64,000 nucleotides of DNA from Plenodomus lindquistii (taxonomy: Eukaryota > Ascomycota > Dothideomycetes > Pleosporales > Leptosphaeriaceae): contig JANUWI010000004.1 of the NCBI GenBank assembly GCA_025504975.1, forward strand, positions 1,240,001 through 1,304,000. Reading direction: 5' to 3'. Under the pieces are notes generated by a model. That model was not told the DNA's origin and did no database searches. It saw only the letters and a list, made by a program, of their open reading frames with translations. A program made the position numbers and the translations under genes. Each line of letters begins with the position of its first letter. The first letter of the stretch is position 1. Of the stretch, positions 46,283-56,493 are shown piece after piece.

Positions 46283-49200
46283 ATGTACATGTCGTTACAG
46301 GAGCAGGAGCTATGTCGGCACCTGCGCGAACTACCACGCCGCCACGGCTACCGCTTCGACGTGGCCGCCGACCGGGAGCTGCGCCAGATTCTCTTCCATG
46401 CCCTCGCCAGCCGGGGCGAATACCTGCCGCTCTTCTTCCCCAACGGCCCGCCCGCCAACGCAGAGCAGCCGTGGAGCCTGCGCGATGCCCAGGGCGCCAT
46501 CGAGGGCGCCGAGTACACGGCGGCCGCGCGGGGCAAGCCGTGCGGGCACATTTTCAAGCTGGGCGAGGCAACCTACCGCTGCAAGACGTGCACCGCCGAC
46601 GACACATGCGTCCTCTGCGCGCGCTGCTTTGATGCCTCCGACCACGAAGACCACCAAGTCTATGTTAGCGTATCGCCAGGCAACTCGGGCTGCTGCGACT
46701 GCGGCGACGACGAAGCCTGGCTGCAGCCGCTGCACTGCAACATCCACTCGCTCGACGAGCCCGAGTCCAAGGCCGCTGGCAAGGCGCGCGAAGGCTCGAC
46801 CCTGCCCGACCAGCTGCTCGAGAGCATGCGCACCACCATTGCCCGCGCCCTAGACTACCTCATCGACGTCTTCTCGTGCTCCCCCGAGCAGCTCCGGCTG
46901 CCAAAGACAGAGGAGTCCATCTTGCAGGACGAGCGCGCCTCTCGCCTCACCTCGCGGTGGTACGAACCCAGCGACCAGCCAGACGAGTGCCACGAGTTCT
47001 GTCTGGTGCTCTGGAACGACGAGAAGCACACGGTCCACGATGTTAGAGACCAAGTGGCCCGCGCATGCAAGCAGAAGCTGGCTTTCGGTCTCGCCAAAGC
47101 CTATGAGATCAACGACGTGGGCCGGAGCGCCATCGTGTATCGGACAGACATCAAAGACCTCCTGCGCATGGCCAAGATCATCGAGGAGATCAAGCTGACC
47201 GTCACAATACGCTCAGCGCGAGACACATTCCGCGAGCAAATGGGCGAAGCCATAGTGGACTGGATCGCCGACATTGCTGCCTGCAGCGTCGGACAAGACA
47301 GTCACGTCTTGCGGCGCACCATCTGCGAAGAATTCCTCAAGCCTTGGCGGGTGGGCAGCGAAGCATCCAACCAGCTCATTGGAAAGACTGGCATCTACGA
47401 TCACGAGATGGAGGAGAGGAACAGTGATCTGGAGTTTGTTCGGGGGTTCCAACATCATGCTCAAATTGTAACGCTCCAACGCCGCTGGACGGCTGCAGCC
47501 AACGACGACACTACTGCATCAGACGACGATGACGACGAAGAGGGCGAGGGTGCTGCTACGACAGGAGACGACATGGACATTGACGAGGTCGGAGCACGGG
47601 ACAATGATGGCGATGTTGAGATGGAAGCTTACGAGAGCGCCGACGAGGCCCTCGAAGTGTCCGAGGCAACCATGGCTGGGTACCCTCCCCCGCCACCACC
47701 ACCGCCTGCGCCCCGGCAGCGGCGTCAGCAGGAGCAAAGCGTTACACCAGCCGAATCAGATAGTGAGCCCACGGTCGGAGCACCGTCGCTCAGTCATGTA
47801 GAGCCCTTGATGCCAGTCCCAGAGACCCCTCAAACACGATCAGTACCCTTACGATCGTCTCGGCCAGCCAGGTATTGGCTGGAGAAACCTGAAAACTACG
47901 GCAAGAAGCCCGGCATTCCTCCTCATGAAGACCTGTGGCAGCGTCTTCGCCTTGATCACCTGATTTTGTACGACCTGCGCATGTGGAAACAACTGCGCAT
48001 TGGTGTGCGTGACGTCTTCATTAGCACCGTGGTTTCGATACCTGAGTTCAAGCGTCTCCTGGGCTTGCGTTTTGCTGGAGTGTATACCGCTCTCGCCCAA
48101 CTCTATCTCATCGCAGATCGCGAGCCAGACCACTCCATCATCAACTTGTCTCTTCAGATGCTCACAACGCCATCAATTAGCTCCGAGATCGTTGAGCGCG
48201 GTAATTTTCTGACCAATCTCATGGCCATTCTCTATACCTTCCTGACTACTCGTCAAGTCGGCTATCCATCAAACGTCGATCCTAGAGCTACTCTGGCCTT
48301 TGAACAAGGTGCTGTCACTAACCGTAGAATGTACCACTTCTTCATGGATATGAAATATCTCCTGGGGTCAGAGTTCGTCCAAGAACGCATCCGCGAAGAG
48401 GAACGTTACCTGCTACAATTCCTGGATCTGGTCAAGCTGCATCAAGGCATATGTCCTAACGTCCGTGCTGTTGGAGAACATCTCGAGTTCGAATCGGAAG
48501 CTTGGATCAGCGCATCCTTGATAACGCGAGAGATCAACAAACTCTGTCGACATTTCGCAGAGTCCTTCACTTGGAAACGCGACGAAGATCCCACCAATAT
48601 ACGTCGTGCGATACGTGCTGCGGCCAAAGTAGTCATAGTCAACTCCTTAGGTGCTGAGAGAAAGCGCTTCGATCAGACCGAGCTGAAGGAGGCTACGAAA
48701 TTCAAGACCCTGCCAGTGCTCGAATTTGATGCTGAACCTTCAACGTTCGAAGGGCCATCATACAAGATCGTCGACTATGTCATCGCGAAAGAACCTATGA
48801 GCTTCCATCATGCTCTACATTACACGTTGTCATGGCTTATCGATCGAGCACGGGATATGCCTCGTGAAGTCCTCCTGCAGTTACTTTTGTTCACTCATGA
48901 TGAGCTGCAAATGGACCACAGTCCCACTCTTGTGCCAGTACCGCTCTATGACCCGGAAGAGTACCTCCTGGCCATGTTCGACTTTCCTCTTAGGGTTTCT
49001 GCATGGCTCTCGCAAATGCGCGCAGGCATCTGGGTAAGAAACGGTATCACTCTTCGACACCAAATGACCCAATACCGGAGTGTTGGGCAACGAGACGTCG
49101 CGCATCAGAGAGACCTTTTCCTTCTGCAATGCGCGTTCGTGCTATGCAATCCGTCGGTCTTCCTCGCATCCATGATAGATCGCTTTGGTCTGATGGGCTG

Positions 49201-52200
49201 GATGACTGGCAAGTACGAGGCCAGTCAACACGGTTTTGAGGACGCACAAGCTATCGACGTAGTCGAGGATTTTGTACACCTACTCATTGTGGTACTCAGC
49301 GAACGAACATTGCTGGTTTCGACCGAGGAGAATACCGAGTCGCATCTAGCAGCAATGCGCAAAGACATTGCCCATGTTCTGTGCTTCAAGCCGCTGTCCT
49401 TCTCAGACATGACCGCGCGCCTCTCGGATCGCATCCAGAACATGGACGAATTCCCTGCCGTCCTTTCAGAAATGACAAAGTTCCGAGCGCCAGAAGGCCT
49501 ATCTGATAGTGGAACGTTTGAGCTCAAGGAAGAGTACCTAGACCTTGTTGATCCATATCTTCATCAATATAACCGGAATCAGAGAGAAGAGGCAGAGAAT
49601 ACCTACAAAGCTTATATGGCCAAGAAAACCAGAAAGCCAGCAAGCGACGTCGTCTACGAGCCGAAGTTGCGCCCAATCTCCTCCGGGTTGTTTCAAAACC
49701 TGTCGGCTTTTACGCGGACGCCACTGTTCACGCAGATCGTCTACTATCTCCTAGCCTATGGGTTGAGAGCAGGCACAGTCACACCGGCTATACCTGCGAC
49801 GCGCGTGGAGGCATACATCCAATTCGTTCTCCAGCTCGTCCTGGTGGCTGTGCTCGAAGACCGTTCGGAAGAGCATGAGTGGTCGCAGAACGTACCTGAC
49901 TCTTTCGTCACATCAGTGTTGACTAAGGAAGCCAAGACAGGCGTTCGTGACCATTTGACCGTTCTTTCCATCTTGAAGGCTCTTCAGGAAAGGGACGATC
50001 TTAAAGCCTGCGAACCGAAGATCAACCTCATCCTGCACAGACTTAAGCAACGACAACAGAACACCTTCATCATTGCAGCTGCAGCACTAAATATCCCCAC
50101 TGACAAGATGGATACTGCCTCTCCCGCCAGTTTCACTGTTCAAGACAAGGAGCTAAAGAAGAAGCAGGCTTTGGACCGTCAAGCCAAAGTCATGGCAGCT
50201 TTCAAGGAGCAGCAAGGCAAATTCTTGGCTAACCAAGACTTCGACTGGGGCGAAGACGACTTTAGCGATCTAGAAGATGAAACTGGTGGGCTCGTTGAGC
50301 AGGAGAAGACGTTGAAGTATCCATCCGGAACGTGTATCTTGTGTCAGGAAGACTGCAACGACCAACGACTCTACGGCTCTTTCGGTTATGTCTTTGAAAG
50401 CAGAATACTTCGCCAGACGGACATACAAGATGACGACTGGGTTGATGAGGTTGTCCAGACTCCAGTCAGCCTTGATCGATCTGCAGACGAAGTCCGACCG
50501 TTCGGCGTTGCTGGCAAGAACAGGCGCACAGTGGAGAAGGTCACAGCGAGTGGAGAGCGCATTACTATTGAGAGACAGGACTTGGGTAAAGGCTTTCCTC
50601 CCAGCCAGGTAAAGCCAGGTCCAGTCACTACTGGCTGTGGACACATTATGCATTTCGCCTGTTTTGAAGTATATCTACAGGCCACACAACGACGCCATGT
50701 CAGCCAAATCGCAAGGAATCACCCGGAGCGGCCTGAATTCAAGGAGTTTATGTGTCCCCTTTGCAAGGCTTTGGGAAATTTGTTCTTGCCCATTATCTGG
50801 AAGCCCAAGAAGGTATCAAGTACAGGCGTCTTGGAGACCTACGTACCTTTCGATGACTGGATTGAGAAAGAGCTTGTCACGACGTATCGCAGTATGGAGA
50901 AGAGCACAGGAAAGGCACCTGCAGATCTCTCACAGGATCAGAAGGCACTCTACGAATTTGCGGAGCAAGAATTCATCCAGCCGGTAGCGAGCCGTCTTCC
51001 AGACCTTCTGAAGCCACCACCACCACCGGTCCAGATTCAATCGCATTCATACTTGCCCGCATTCCTGAATATGCAGTCTGCAGAATCAATCGAGACGGTA
51101 ATCCAGGCCGGCGAGAGCAGCCCGGCTCCAATCCAGACCAATCCTATGACCGAGCTTACCATCATATATCGACGGATCAAGGAAACCCTACGCGCGAATG
51201 GCATCCAGTCAGGCTTTACGTATCCATATTCGTCAACGCCCCCTACAGAGGATCTGACGCATACGGACACCCTTGCTCGAGCTTTGGGCTACTCTATTAC
51301 GGCTGCGGAGATTGCCCAGCGAGGAGTCCAGTCTGACTCTGTGAGGGGTACACTGATTGACAAGATTTCTCCGCAGACCATTACCCACCTCCGCGTCTTC
51401 TCCGCAACGGTATCTTCCTACATCACTGTTGGCAGTCTTAAAGGTCAGAATCCCAGCAAGACTGTCGAGGAGTTTTCAGAGGTTCAGCGCCGCCAACTCC
51501 GCCAGCTTTTTGTTGGTCACCCAGGTCTTTTTGACCCCGAGGTCCTCAGCTTCGATCTGAAAGGCATATCGCCTCTGCTGTGTCAAGATCCATTCATCTT
51601 CCTCTCCGAGTGTGCAGTCGGAGTCGTGCCCGCAATCAACATCGACATCCACCACATCCTGCGGCTCTGCTACCTCGCGGAAATCGTACGCGTAGTCTCG
51701 ACCTTTTGCATGGCCGGGTCCTCCCACACCCCCGACTCCATGTCGTCCAGCAGTCCCCCTCACCCGCGCTTCTCCAACCCCTCAGCCCTAATCAACCCCT
51801 CCAAAGTCTCCAACGGCACCTTTCCCCCCGAACAACTAAGCAACCTACTCTTCTTCATCTGCGTCGTCTTTAACATCACCAGCATGGGCGACAGCCCCGC
51901 AACCCTAGACATCGACGCCATGTCCATCCCGCCACACTTCAAAGACGAAAACTTCCTCTACGCAATCCACACCCTAGTCTCCACGTACGCACTCCCCTTT
52001 GTCCGCAAAGCAGCCATCCTCATGCACGTACGCTACGGCATCGAACTCCCCCTCGTCCCCACCGACCACATCGACGACCCAGAACTCGCGCGCCTCTCCT
52101 CCATCCTCAAACTCCCCTCTCTCCCAGAAATCTTCGCATCTTTCGCGTCTCGCGATCCAGCAGGCCACACCACGCGCTCTGTAGTCGGGGGCTGGATCCG

Positions 52201-52846
52201 GCATCTCCTCTGGGTACAAGCTGGCAATGTCCCCGTACAACCGGTGATTTCGCTCTCGCACCCCGCCATCTTCGAACTCGTGGGTTTGCCGCGGAACTAT
52301 GATTCTCTAACCGACGAAGCGATTCATAGGCGTTGTCCGACGACGGGGAAAGAAGTCACCGACGCAGCGTTGTGTTTGTTTTGCGGGGAGATTGTGTGTA
52401 GTCAGGCTGTGTGTTGTATGAAGGAAGGGAAAAATGGGCAGATTGGGGGCTGTGGTCAGCATTTAGCCAAGTACGTTTTGTTTTTCTCCCTCTTTATTCC
52501 TCCCCCCTTTCCCCCTTCCCTTCTCTCTCTCCCTATTCCTAATCAGATCTTCCCAACTAACAACACACACACACACAGATGCGGCGGCACAATCGGCCTC
52601 TTCATCCACATTCGCAAATGCATGGTTCTCTTCCTCAACGCTAACCATGGTACTTGGGCCGTGGCACCCTACCTTGATAAACATGGTGAAGTGGATCCTG
52701 CGCTAAGGCGACACCATCAATTGTTTTTGAATCAGAAGAGGTATGATGCGTTGTTGAGGAAGGTGTGGCTGGAGGGTGGCGTGCAGAGTTTGATTGCGAG
52801 GAGGTTGGAGGGGGATATAAATAATGGGGGGTGGGAGAGTTTGTAG
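46283..52846 (+). CDS. UBR1: N-recognin E3 ubiquitin ligase (UBR1-like)
   Basis: Exon 1 is 46283-52470. A 108-base intron (52471-52578, GTACGT ... CACACACAG) follows, then exon 2 52579-52846, giving 2,151 aa. The start is the first ATG in frame (MYMSLQEQ). The UBR box zinc finger is at aa 87-156 (CGHIF ... CDCGDDEAW ... HCNIHS). A ClpS-like type 2 site is at about 234-330 (CHEFCLVLWNDEKHTVHDV). An acidic stretch and poly-Pro lie at about 415-480. A RING finger is at about 1350-1497 (CILCQEDC ... CGHIMHFACF ... CPLCKALG). A C-terminal Cys-rich cap domain (CLFCGEIVC ... CGGTIGLFIHIRKC) ends the protein. The family recognises N-degrons and ubiquitylates their carriers for proteasomal decay. The intron is a multiple of three and stop-free, so it is easily missed. 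Confidence 0.95.
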   Translation: MYMSLQEQELCRHLRELPRRHGYRFDVAADRELRQILFHALASRGEYLPLFFPNGPPANAEQPWSLRDAQGAIEGAEYTAAARGKPCGHIFKLGEATYRCKTCTADDTCVLCARCFDASDHEDHQVYVSVSPGNSGCCDCGDDEAWLQPLHCNIHSLDEPESKAAGKAREGSTLPDQLLESMRTTIARALDYLIDVFSCSPEQLRLPKTEESILQDERASRLTSRWYEPSDQPDECHEFCLVLWNDEKHTVHDVRDQVARACKQKLAFGLAKAYEINDVGRSAIVYRTDIKDLLRMAKIIEEIKLTVTIRSARDTFREQMGEAIVDWIADIAACSVGQDSHVLRRTICEEFLKPWRVGSEASNQLIGKTGIYDHEMEERNSDLEFVRGFQHHAQIVTLQRRWTAAANDDTTASDDDDDEEGEGAATTGDDMDIDEVGARDNDGDVEMEAYESADEALEVSEATMAGYPPPPPPPPAPRQRRQQEQSVTPAESDSEPTVGAPSLSHVEPLMPVPETPQTRSVPLRSSRPARYWLEKPENYGKKPGIPPHEDLWQRLRLDHLILYDLRMWKQLRIGVRDVFISTVVSIPEFKRLLGLRFAGVYTALAQLYLIADREPDHSIINLSLQMLTTPSISSEIVERGNFLTNLMAILYTFLTTRQVGYPSNVDPRATLAFEQGAVTNRRMYHFFMDMKYLLGSEFVQERIREEERYLLQFLDLVKLHQGICPNVRAVGEHLEFESEAWISASLITREINKLCRHFAESFTWKRDEDPTNIRRAIRAAAKVVIVNSLGAERKRFDQTELKEATKFKTLPVLEFDAEPSTFEGPSYKIVDYVIAKEPMSFHHALHYTLSWLIDRARDMPREVLLQLLLFTHDELQMDHSPTLVPVPLYDPEEYLLAMFDFPLRVSAWLSQMRAGIWVRNGITLRHQMTQYRSVGQRDVAHQRDLFLLQCAFVLCNPSVFLASMIDRFGLMGWMTGKYEASQHGFEDAQAIDVVEDFVHLLIVVLSERTLLVSTEENTESHLAAMRKDIAHVLCFKPLSFSDMTARLSDRIQNMDEFPAVLSEMTKFRAPEGLSDSGTFELKEEYLDLVDPYLHQYNRNQREEAENTYKAYMAKKTRKPASDVVYEPKLRPISSGLFQNLSAFTRTPLFTQIVYYLLAYGLRAGTVTPAIPATRVEAYIQFVLQLVLVAVLEDRSEEHEWSQNVPDSFVTSVLTKEAKTGVRDHLTVLSILKALQERDDLKACEPKINLILHRLKQRQQNTFIIAAAALNIPTDKMDTASPASFTVQDKELKKKQALDRQAKVMAAFKEQQGKFLANQDFDWGEDDFSDLEDETGGLVEQEKTLKYPSGTCILCQEDCNDQRLYGSFGYVFESRILRQTDIQDDDWVDEVVQTPVSLDRSADEVRPFGVAGKNRRTVEKVTASGERITIERQDLGKGFPPSQVKPGPVTTGCGHIMHFACFEVYLQATQRRHVSQIARNHPERPEFKEFMCPLCKALGNLFLPIIWKPKKVSSTGVLETYVPFDDWIEKELVTTYRSMEKSTGKAPADLSQDQKALYEFAEQEFIQPVASRLPDLLKPPPPPVQIQSHSYLPAFLNMQSAESIETVIQAGESSPAPIQTNPMTELTIIYRRIKETLRANGIQSGFTYPYSSTPPTEDLTHTDTLARALGYSITAAEIAQRGVQSDSVRGTLIDKISPQTITHLRVFSATVSSYITVGSLKGQNPSKTVEEFSEVQRRQLRQLFVGHPGLFDPEVLSFDLKGISPLLCQDPFIFLSECAVGVVPAINIDIHHILRLCYLAEIVRVVSTFCMAGSSHTPDSMSSSSPPHPRFSNPSALINPSKVSNGTFPPEQLSNLLFFICVVFNITSMGDSPATLDIDAMSIPPHFKDENFLYAIHTLVSTYALPFVRKAAILMHVRYGIELPLVPTDHIDDPELARLSSILKLPSLPEIFASFASRDPAGHTTRSVVGGWIRHLLWVQAGNVPVQPVISLSHPAIFELVGLPRNYDSLTDEAIHRRCPTTGKEVTDAALCLFCGEIVCSQAVCCMKEGKNGQIGGCGQHLAKYVLFFSLFIPPPFPPSLLSLPIPNQIFPTNNTHTHRCGGTIGLFIHIRKCMVLFLNANHGTWAVAPYLDKHGEVDPALRRHHQLFLNQKRYDALLRKVWLEGGVQSLIARRLEGDINNGGWESL
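52471..52578 (+). other. Stop-free, in-frame intron of UBR1 with CA repeat
   Basis: The intron has a pyrimidine-rich body (about 52480-52545) and a CACACACACACACA microsatellite directly before the acceptor AG. It has 108 bases and no stop in the coding frame. Splicing joins HLAK to CGGTIGLF, which restores the family's Cys-rich C-terminal block; retention would insert 36 residues there. Confidence 0.8.
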
Positions 52847-53014
52847 TGTTGGGAAGGAAGTTGACATGGGTGGGTTGATTTGATAGATGGGTGGATGGGA
52901 TAGTGTTGGATTGGATTGGTGTTATATAAGGTGTTTCGCCTCTATGGCTTATACTATAGCATGAGTTTTGCAGGGTGCGAGTCGGCTCTATCTTACGCTG
53001 CTGCTTCTTCAGCA

Positions 53015-54559
53015 TTATGCGGTCGGTGCAATCTCGTTTCTCCCCAGATCGAGCTTCCTCCATGTCACAGTCTCCTTCTGTGCAAGACTCCTGTCCCACT
53101 TTCTCTTGATTCCGTCGTCTCTTCCTCCCCTAGCCCCACCACCCCTCCCTTCCTTACCTCCGCCATCCCTCCCCCACTTCTCAGCACGCCAGTCCCCCTC
53201 ATCTTCCCCCTCCCTCCTCCTAACCGGCCCATTCAACCCCCCAACCGGCGTCTCCGCACCCACCAACCTCGGCCCCTTATACTTCTCCATCATATTCCCA
53301 TCCATACCCGCAAGCGGACTCGCCGTACTCTTCACCGGCGCAAGCCTCTTCTCCAAAACCTCCCTCCAGTGCCTAATTTTCCCCACACCCTCACCAAACA
53401 TCTCCATCCCATACACCATGAGCATTTCGCGGCCAAACACGCCGGACAGCGCCATGTTATGCTCCTTGATGATGCTGTCGAGGAGGGCGAGGATATCAGC
53501 GTCGAATTCGATGGCGCTGTTTTCCATGTCTGTGAGCAGTGCGTCGATGGTGGCGTAGCTGGAGTGGTGGAGCCATGCGGTGCGTAGGAGATGTTTGTAC
53601 AGTGTTGTTGTTGCGCCTAGGGCGTAGGAGGAACGGCCTAGGGCTTTGATGGCGGGGAGGATGGATAAGGGTAGTGGGGAGGAGGGGAAGGCGTCGCGCA
53701 GCGTTGTCACGGCGTGGATGAGGTAGTGGGGGAAGTTTTGGAAGAGGATGCGTTGCTTGACGAGGTTTTCTTCAAAGGGTTCTGTGATGGACTTTTTGAA
53801 CTTTAGTTTTGAGTGCTTGGCGTTGAGGCGGGTGGTGGCGGAGAGGTCGGCCTTGGTTTTCGAGGTCCCGTCTAGATCGAGCTGGCGGACGGGAGTGAGG
53901 ACGTGGGTTTCGAGGAGGGCCCAGAGGTCGAGGTCGGTTTTGGCGGTGGAGAGGAGCGTGGTGAAGCGCTGGAGTTCGGCGGTGCGGCGCAGTTTGAGTT
54001 CTTTGATTGCGGCTTTGGTGGGGGAGGTGGCTTGGGTTTCGCCCGGGTCCTTCTGAGAGGTGGACTGGGCGGTTTTGGGGGGTGGTTTGTTGCGTTGCAA
54101 GCGGGATTGATGGGGACTCTGTCGGGCTTTGAGGGCAGGCTTCCCTTTTAAGACGTCGTCGAAGACTTGGTCTAGAGATACAGGCGAGTCTTCGTCTTCC
54201 TCGTAGTATTCGTCGGCTATTTCATCCTGGACAATGGCATGTTGTTTGCCGCTCTTGCCCTTCTCCTGCTCCTGCCTGGTCGCAGTTTGGTATAGCTTTC
54301 GGAAGGCTTTGCGCTCGGTATCGGTGATGGTCGTTGGGCGAACGGGCTCGTCTTCAACAGCAGGCGGCAGGGTGCCGTCTTCAAAGGGAACGTCATCGTT
54401 GCCATTGGAGCGGGATCGAAAGCTGCGTCGAGCGTCGTGTCGTGTGGCGGTAGTGCATTGCTGTATAGTCGCCGTCTGATATAGAAACGGAAGGAGCGTC
54501 TTGGACTTTGGAACGCGCGAGCGCGACCATGCTCGCAGAGAATTCGAGCATAGAGACAT
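53015..54559 (-). CDS. Mitochondrial Mtf2-like protein
   Basis: Single exon of 514 aa from the first ATG (MSLCSNSLRAWSRSRVPKSK); the frame stays open upstream through a GTG. The N-terminus is Ser/Arg-rich, acid-free and amphipathic, typical of a mitochondrial presequence. After a disordered charged region, a helical domain at about aa 215-430 (DLWALLETHVLTPVRQL, FPHYLIHAVTTLRDAFP, GRSSYALGATTTLYKHLL, EHNMALSGVFGREML) resembles the Mtf2-like domain. Yeast Mtf2/Nam1 acts in mitochondrial RNA handling and translation. The tail is Gly/Arg-rich. It runs tail to tail with UBR1, only 168 bases away. The family call is from recall; the mitochondrial location is inferred. Confidence 0.75.
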   Translation of the reverse strand: MSLCSNSLRAWSRSRVPKSKTLLPFLYQTATIQQCTTATRHDARRSFRSRSNGNDDVPFEDGTLPPAVEDEPVRPTTITDTERKAFRKLYQTATRQEQEKGKSGKQHAIVQDEIADEYYEEDEDSPVSLDQVFDDVLKGKPALKARQSPHQSRLQRNKPPPKTAQSTSQKDPGETQATSPTKAAIKELKLRRTAELQRFTTLLSTAKTDLDLWALLETHVLTPVRQLDLDGTSKTKADLSATTRLNAKHSKLKFKKSITEPFEENLVKQRILFQNFPHYLIHAVTTLRDAFPSSPLPLSILPAIKALGRSSYALGATTTLYKHLLRTAWLHHSSYATIDALLTDMENSAIEFDADILALLDSIIKEHNMALSGVFGREMLMVYGMEMFGEGVGKIRHWREVLEKRLAPVKSTASPLAGMDGNMMEKYKGPRLVGAETPVGGLNGPVRRREGEDEGDWRAEKWGRDGGGKEGRGGGARGGRDDGIKRKWDRSLAQKETVTWRKLDLGRNEIAPTA

Positions 54560-55284
54560 GGACACACAAGAACCAATTGCAGAGGCAATTCGCACGCACA
54601 GAATCGGTCAACAGGCGACGTTCACGATGATGATGCCGGAATGACCAAAACTTTCGGAATTCGAAGCGCGTTTCGAGGCCCGAGCTCAACCTGCCTAATG
54701 GGGAAGGTCCGAAATCCGTCGATTGCAGCGCATTTTTCTGCGGTTGAACCCAGATTCGCCGGCCAAACTGCGCGAGCGGTCGGAGAACAGGCGGCGATAT
54801 GTTCGGCGGACTGCGGCTTTGACTTATTCGTTAAACAACAACTTGATGAATTAGCGGAACCTGCCTCCCAGTAATAGAGAAGTCGAGCAATTATTTCATG
54901 TGTCGACGTACTCAGCTACTATTAGTTGTGACATTTGTGATACTTATGTTCCATATACGAAGTGTGCTCTTGCCTACCACGCCACACTGGACTGTGCAAT
55001 CACCGGGCCTCAACTATAAACCGTCACGATGACTGAAATGCAGCCACCGAGAGATTTGCGACCAGTATGCAAAATCCTAGTGCTCCCAATCGAGCAACCC
55101 CGAGCAACCCCGAGCAACCCTTCACCACTTGTTCGAACCATTTACAGACCAAAGAGCCTTTCTCCCATAGTCTGTTGACTATCAAGTCCAGCTTTCTCTG
55201 CTCTCTTCTACCACGTTCATCCGATATGAAAGTGTAGTAGTACTCCTGCCACAGTACTCGCCACTACCAACTAAACTACACCCA
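54560..55284. other. Intergenic region with 10-base tandem repeats
   Basis: 725 bases; three perfect copies of CGAGCAACCC lie at 55091-55120. No gene recognised. Confidence 0.65.
55091..55120. repeat. Perfect 10-base tandem repeat, three copies
   Basis: CGAGCAACCC occurs three times in a row, with a partial copy after. It lies in the 3' flank of the 3CxxC zinc finger gene and may be a short polymorphic minisatellite. Confidence 0.9.
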
Positions 55285-56016
55285 TCATTCCATCCCACTA
55301 CAATGACCATCCCTACACCCCTCACACAACTCACTCAAATGCGGTCCCTTACTCCCCCCCGAAAATGGCGGCACTTGCACCACCACACCCTCCCACTTCT
55401 TAAGCCGATACGCCACTCGCTCAGCATACGAATGATCCAACTGTGGTTCACTCGTCATCCGGCAGCGCTTACACGATTGGAAGTACACTCTTGCATTGTA
55501 TCGCTGCTTGGGATATTGCCGTATTGTAATGGCTATTTGCTTGCTTGTCCAGACTGCGAGGCAGGCGGTGTTGCTGCAGGTGAAGCGGCCCATGATGGTT
55601 GTGTCGTAGTCGTTTATGCAGCCGTTGGCGTCGTCTTTTTCGTAAAAGGTGAAGGAGAGGTTGGCTGGGGAGAGGAGAGAGGATAGGTCGTTGTGGAGGG
55701 AGGGGTACATGGACCATTTCTTGAATGGCTTGGGTTTTGTGGGTGGTTTTCGTTTTGGGGGCGGCTTTGGTTTTGGGGGTGGCTTTTGTATTGCAGGTGG
55801 GTTTTGGGTGGGAGATACTGCGGGGATGGGGGAGTGGTTGGGGGGCTGAGCATGAATGGGCGAGTCTCTATTATGCTGGGCTAGAGACTGCTCGTTGCGG
55901 AAAGGCCGGTTGCATGTTATACAGTCGAACTTGTGCGCGGGGGAGTCGCGTTTGTGTTGCTGCAGGGCCTCATCGCTCTTAAAGTCTCGATCGCAGACTA
56001 CGCAAGGAGAGCTCAT
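55285..56016 (-). CDS. 3CxxC-type zinc finger protein with two N-terminal C2H2-like fingers
   Basis: Single exon of 243 aa from ATG (MSSPCVVCDRDF). Two C2H2-like fingers lie at aa 5-55: CVVCDRDFKSDEALQQHKR and CITCNRPFRNEQSLAQHNR, each followed by DSPxH. A Pro/Lys linker (KPPPKPKPPPKRKPPTKPK) follows. A 3CxxC domain at about aa 140-243 reads GRFTCSNTAC ... CKRCR ... GPHLSELCEGC, where further Cys pairs could hold zinc. Such fungal proteins are of unknown role; nucleic-acid binding is an inference from the fingers. No introns are needed. Confidence 0.85.
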   Translation of the reverse strand: MSSPCVVCDRDFKSDEALQQHKRDSPAHKFDCITCNRPFRNEQSLAQHNRDSPIHAQPPNHSPIPAVSPTQNPPAIQKPPPKPKPPPKRKPPTKPKPFKKWSMYPSLHNDLSSLLSPANLSFTFYEKDDANGCINDYDTTIMGRFTCSNTACLAVWTSKQIAITIRQYPKQRYNARVYFQSCKRCRMTSEPQLDHSYAERVAYRLKKWEGVVVQVPPFSGGSKGPHLSELCEGCRDGHCSGME

Positions 56017-56493
56017 AGTGTTAGTATTGTGTTCAGTACTCGATCAATTGCAGAGGTTCCATGGATATATGCAATTCAGCGTGGGGGCGGTTGGTCCACG
56101 TAACAATCCTTCCAATGGACTAACAATGCTGTGTGACCATTGATAAGGTCATTCCTTCACATGATAGATGCTGGCCCCATCATGAAACGCTTATTTGTTG
56201 CCATCTGAGCATGCAACGAAGCTGCTGCAATGTAGTATGGACTGCAAAATCAATTGTAGAGAGGATGGCGGGGCAGGCAGCAAGCAAAGGCTGAGTTGTC
56301 GTCCGCGGGTGGATGGCTTTGACGTCACGTGCAAGGTAGATGCGTTTAGCCTGTATTCACGAAACGATCACAGTGTCTAATGGTGTGATGCAGATAAAAT
56401 TTGAAATATTAGAGTATCATTCTACTTGCATCAACCAAACTAAAAACTATAAACAAGGCTGAAGAAAATTTTGAAAACTGGACGCAGTCCCCC
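56017..56493. other. Intergenic region
   Basis: 477 bases; AT-rich near 56395-56470, probably the 3' flank of the secreted Ser/Thr/Pro-rich gene. Nothing else recognised. Confidence 0.55.

Noticed and set aside
46155..46853. 232-codon + strand ORF, Ala/Thr/Arg-rich
   Set aside because: Shifted frame of the GC-rich 5' end of UBR1; the UBR box is in the other frame.
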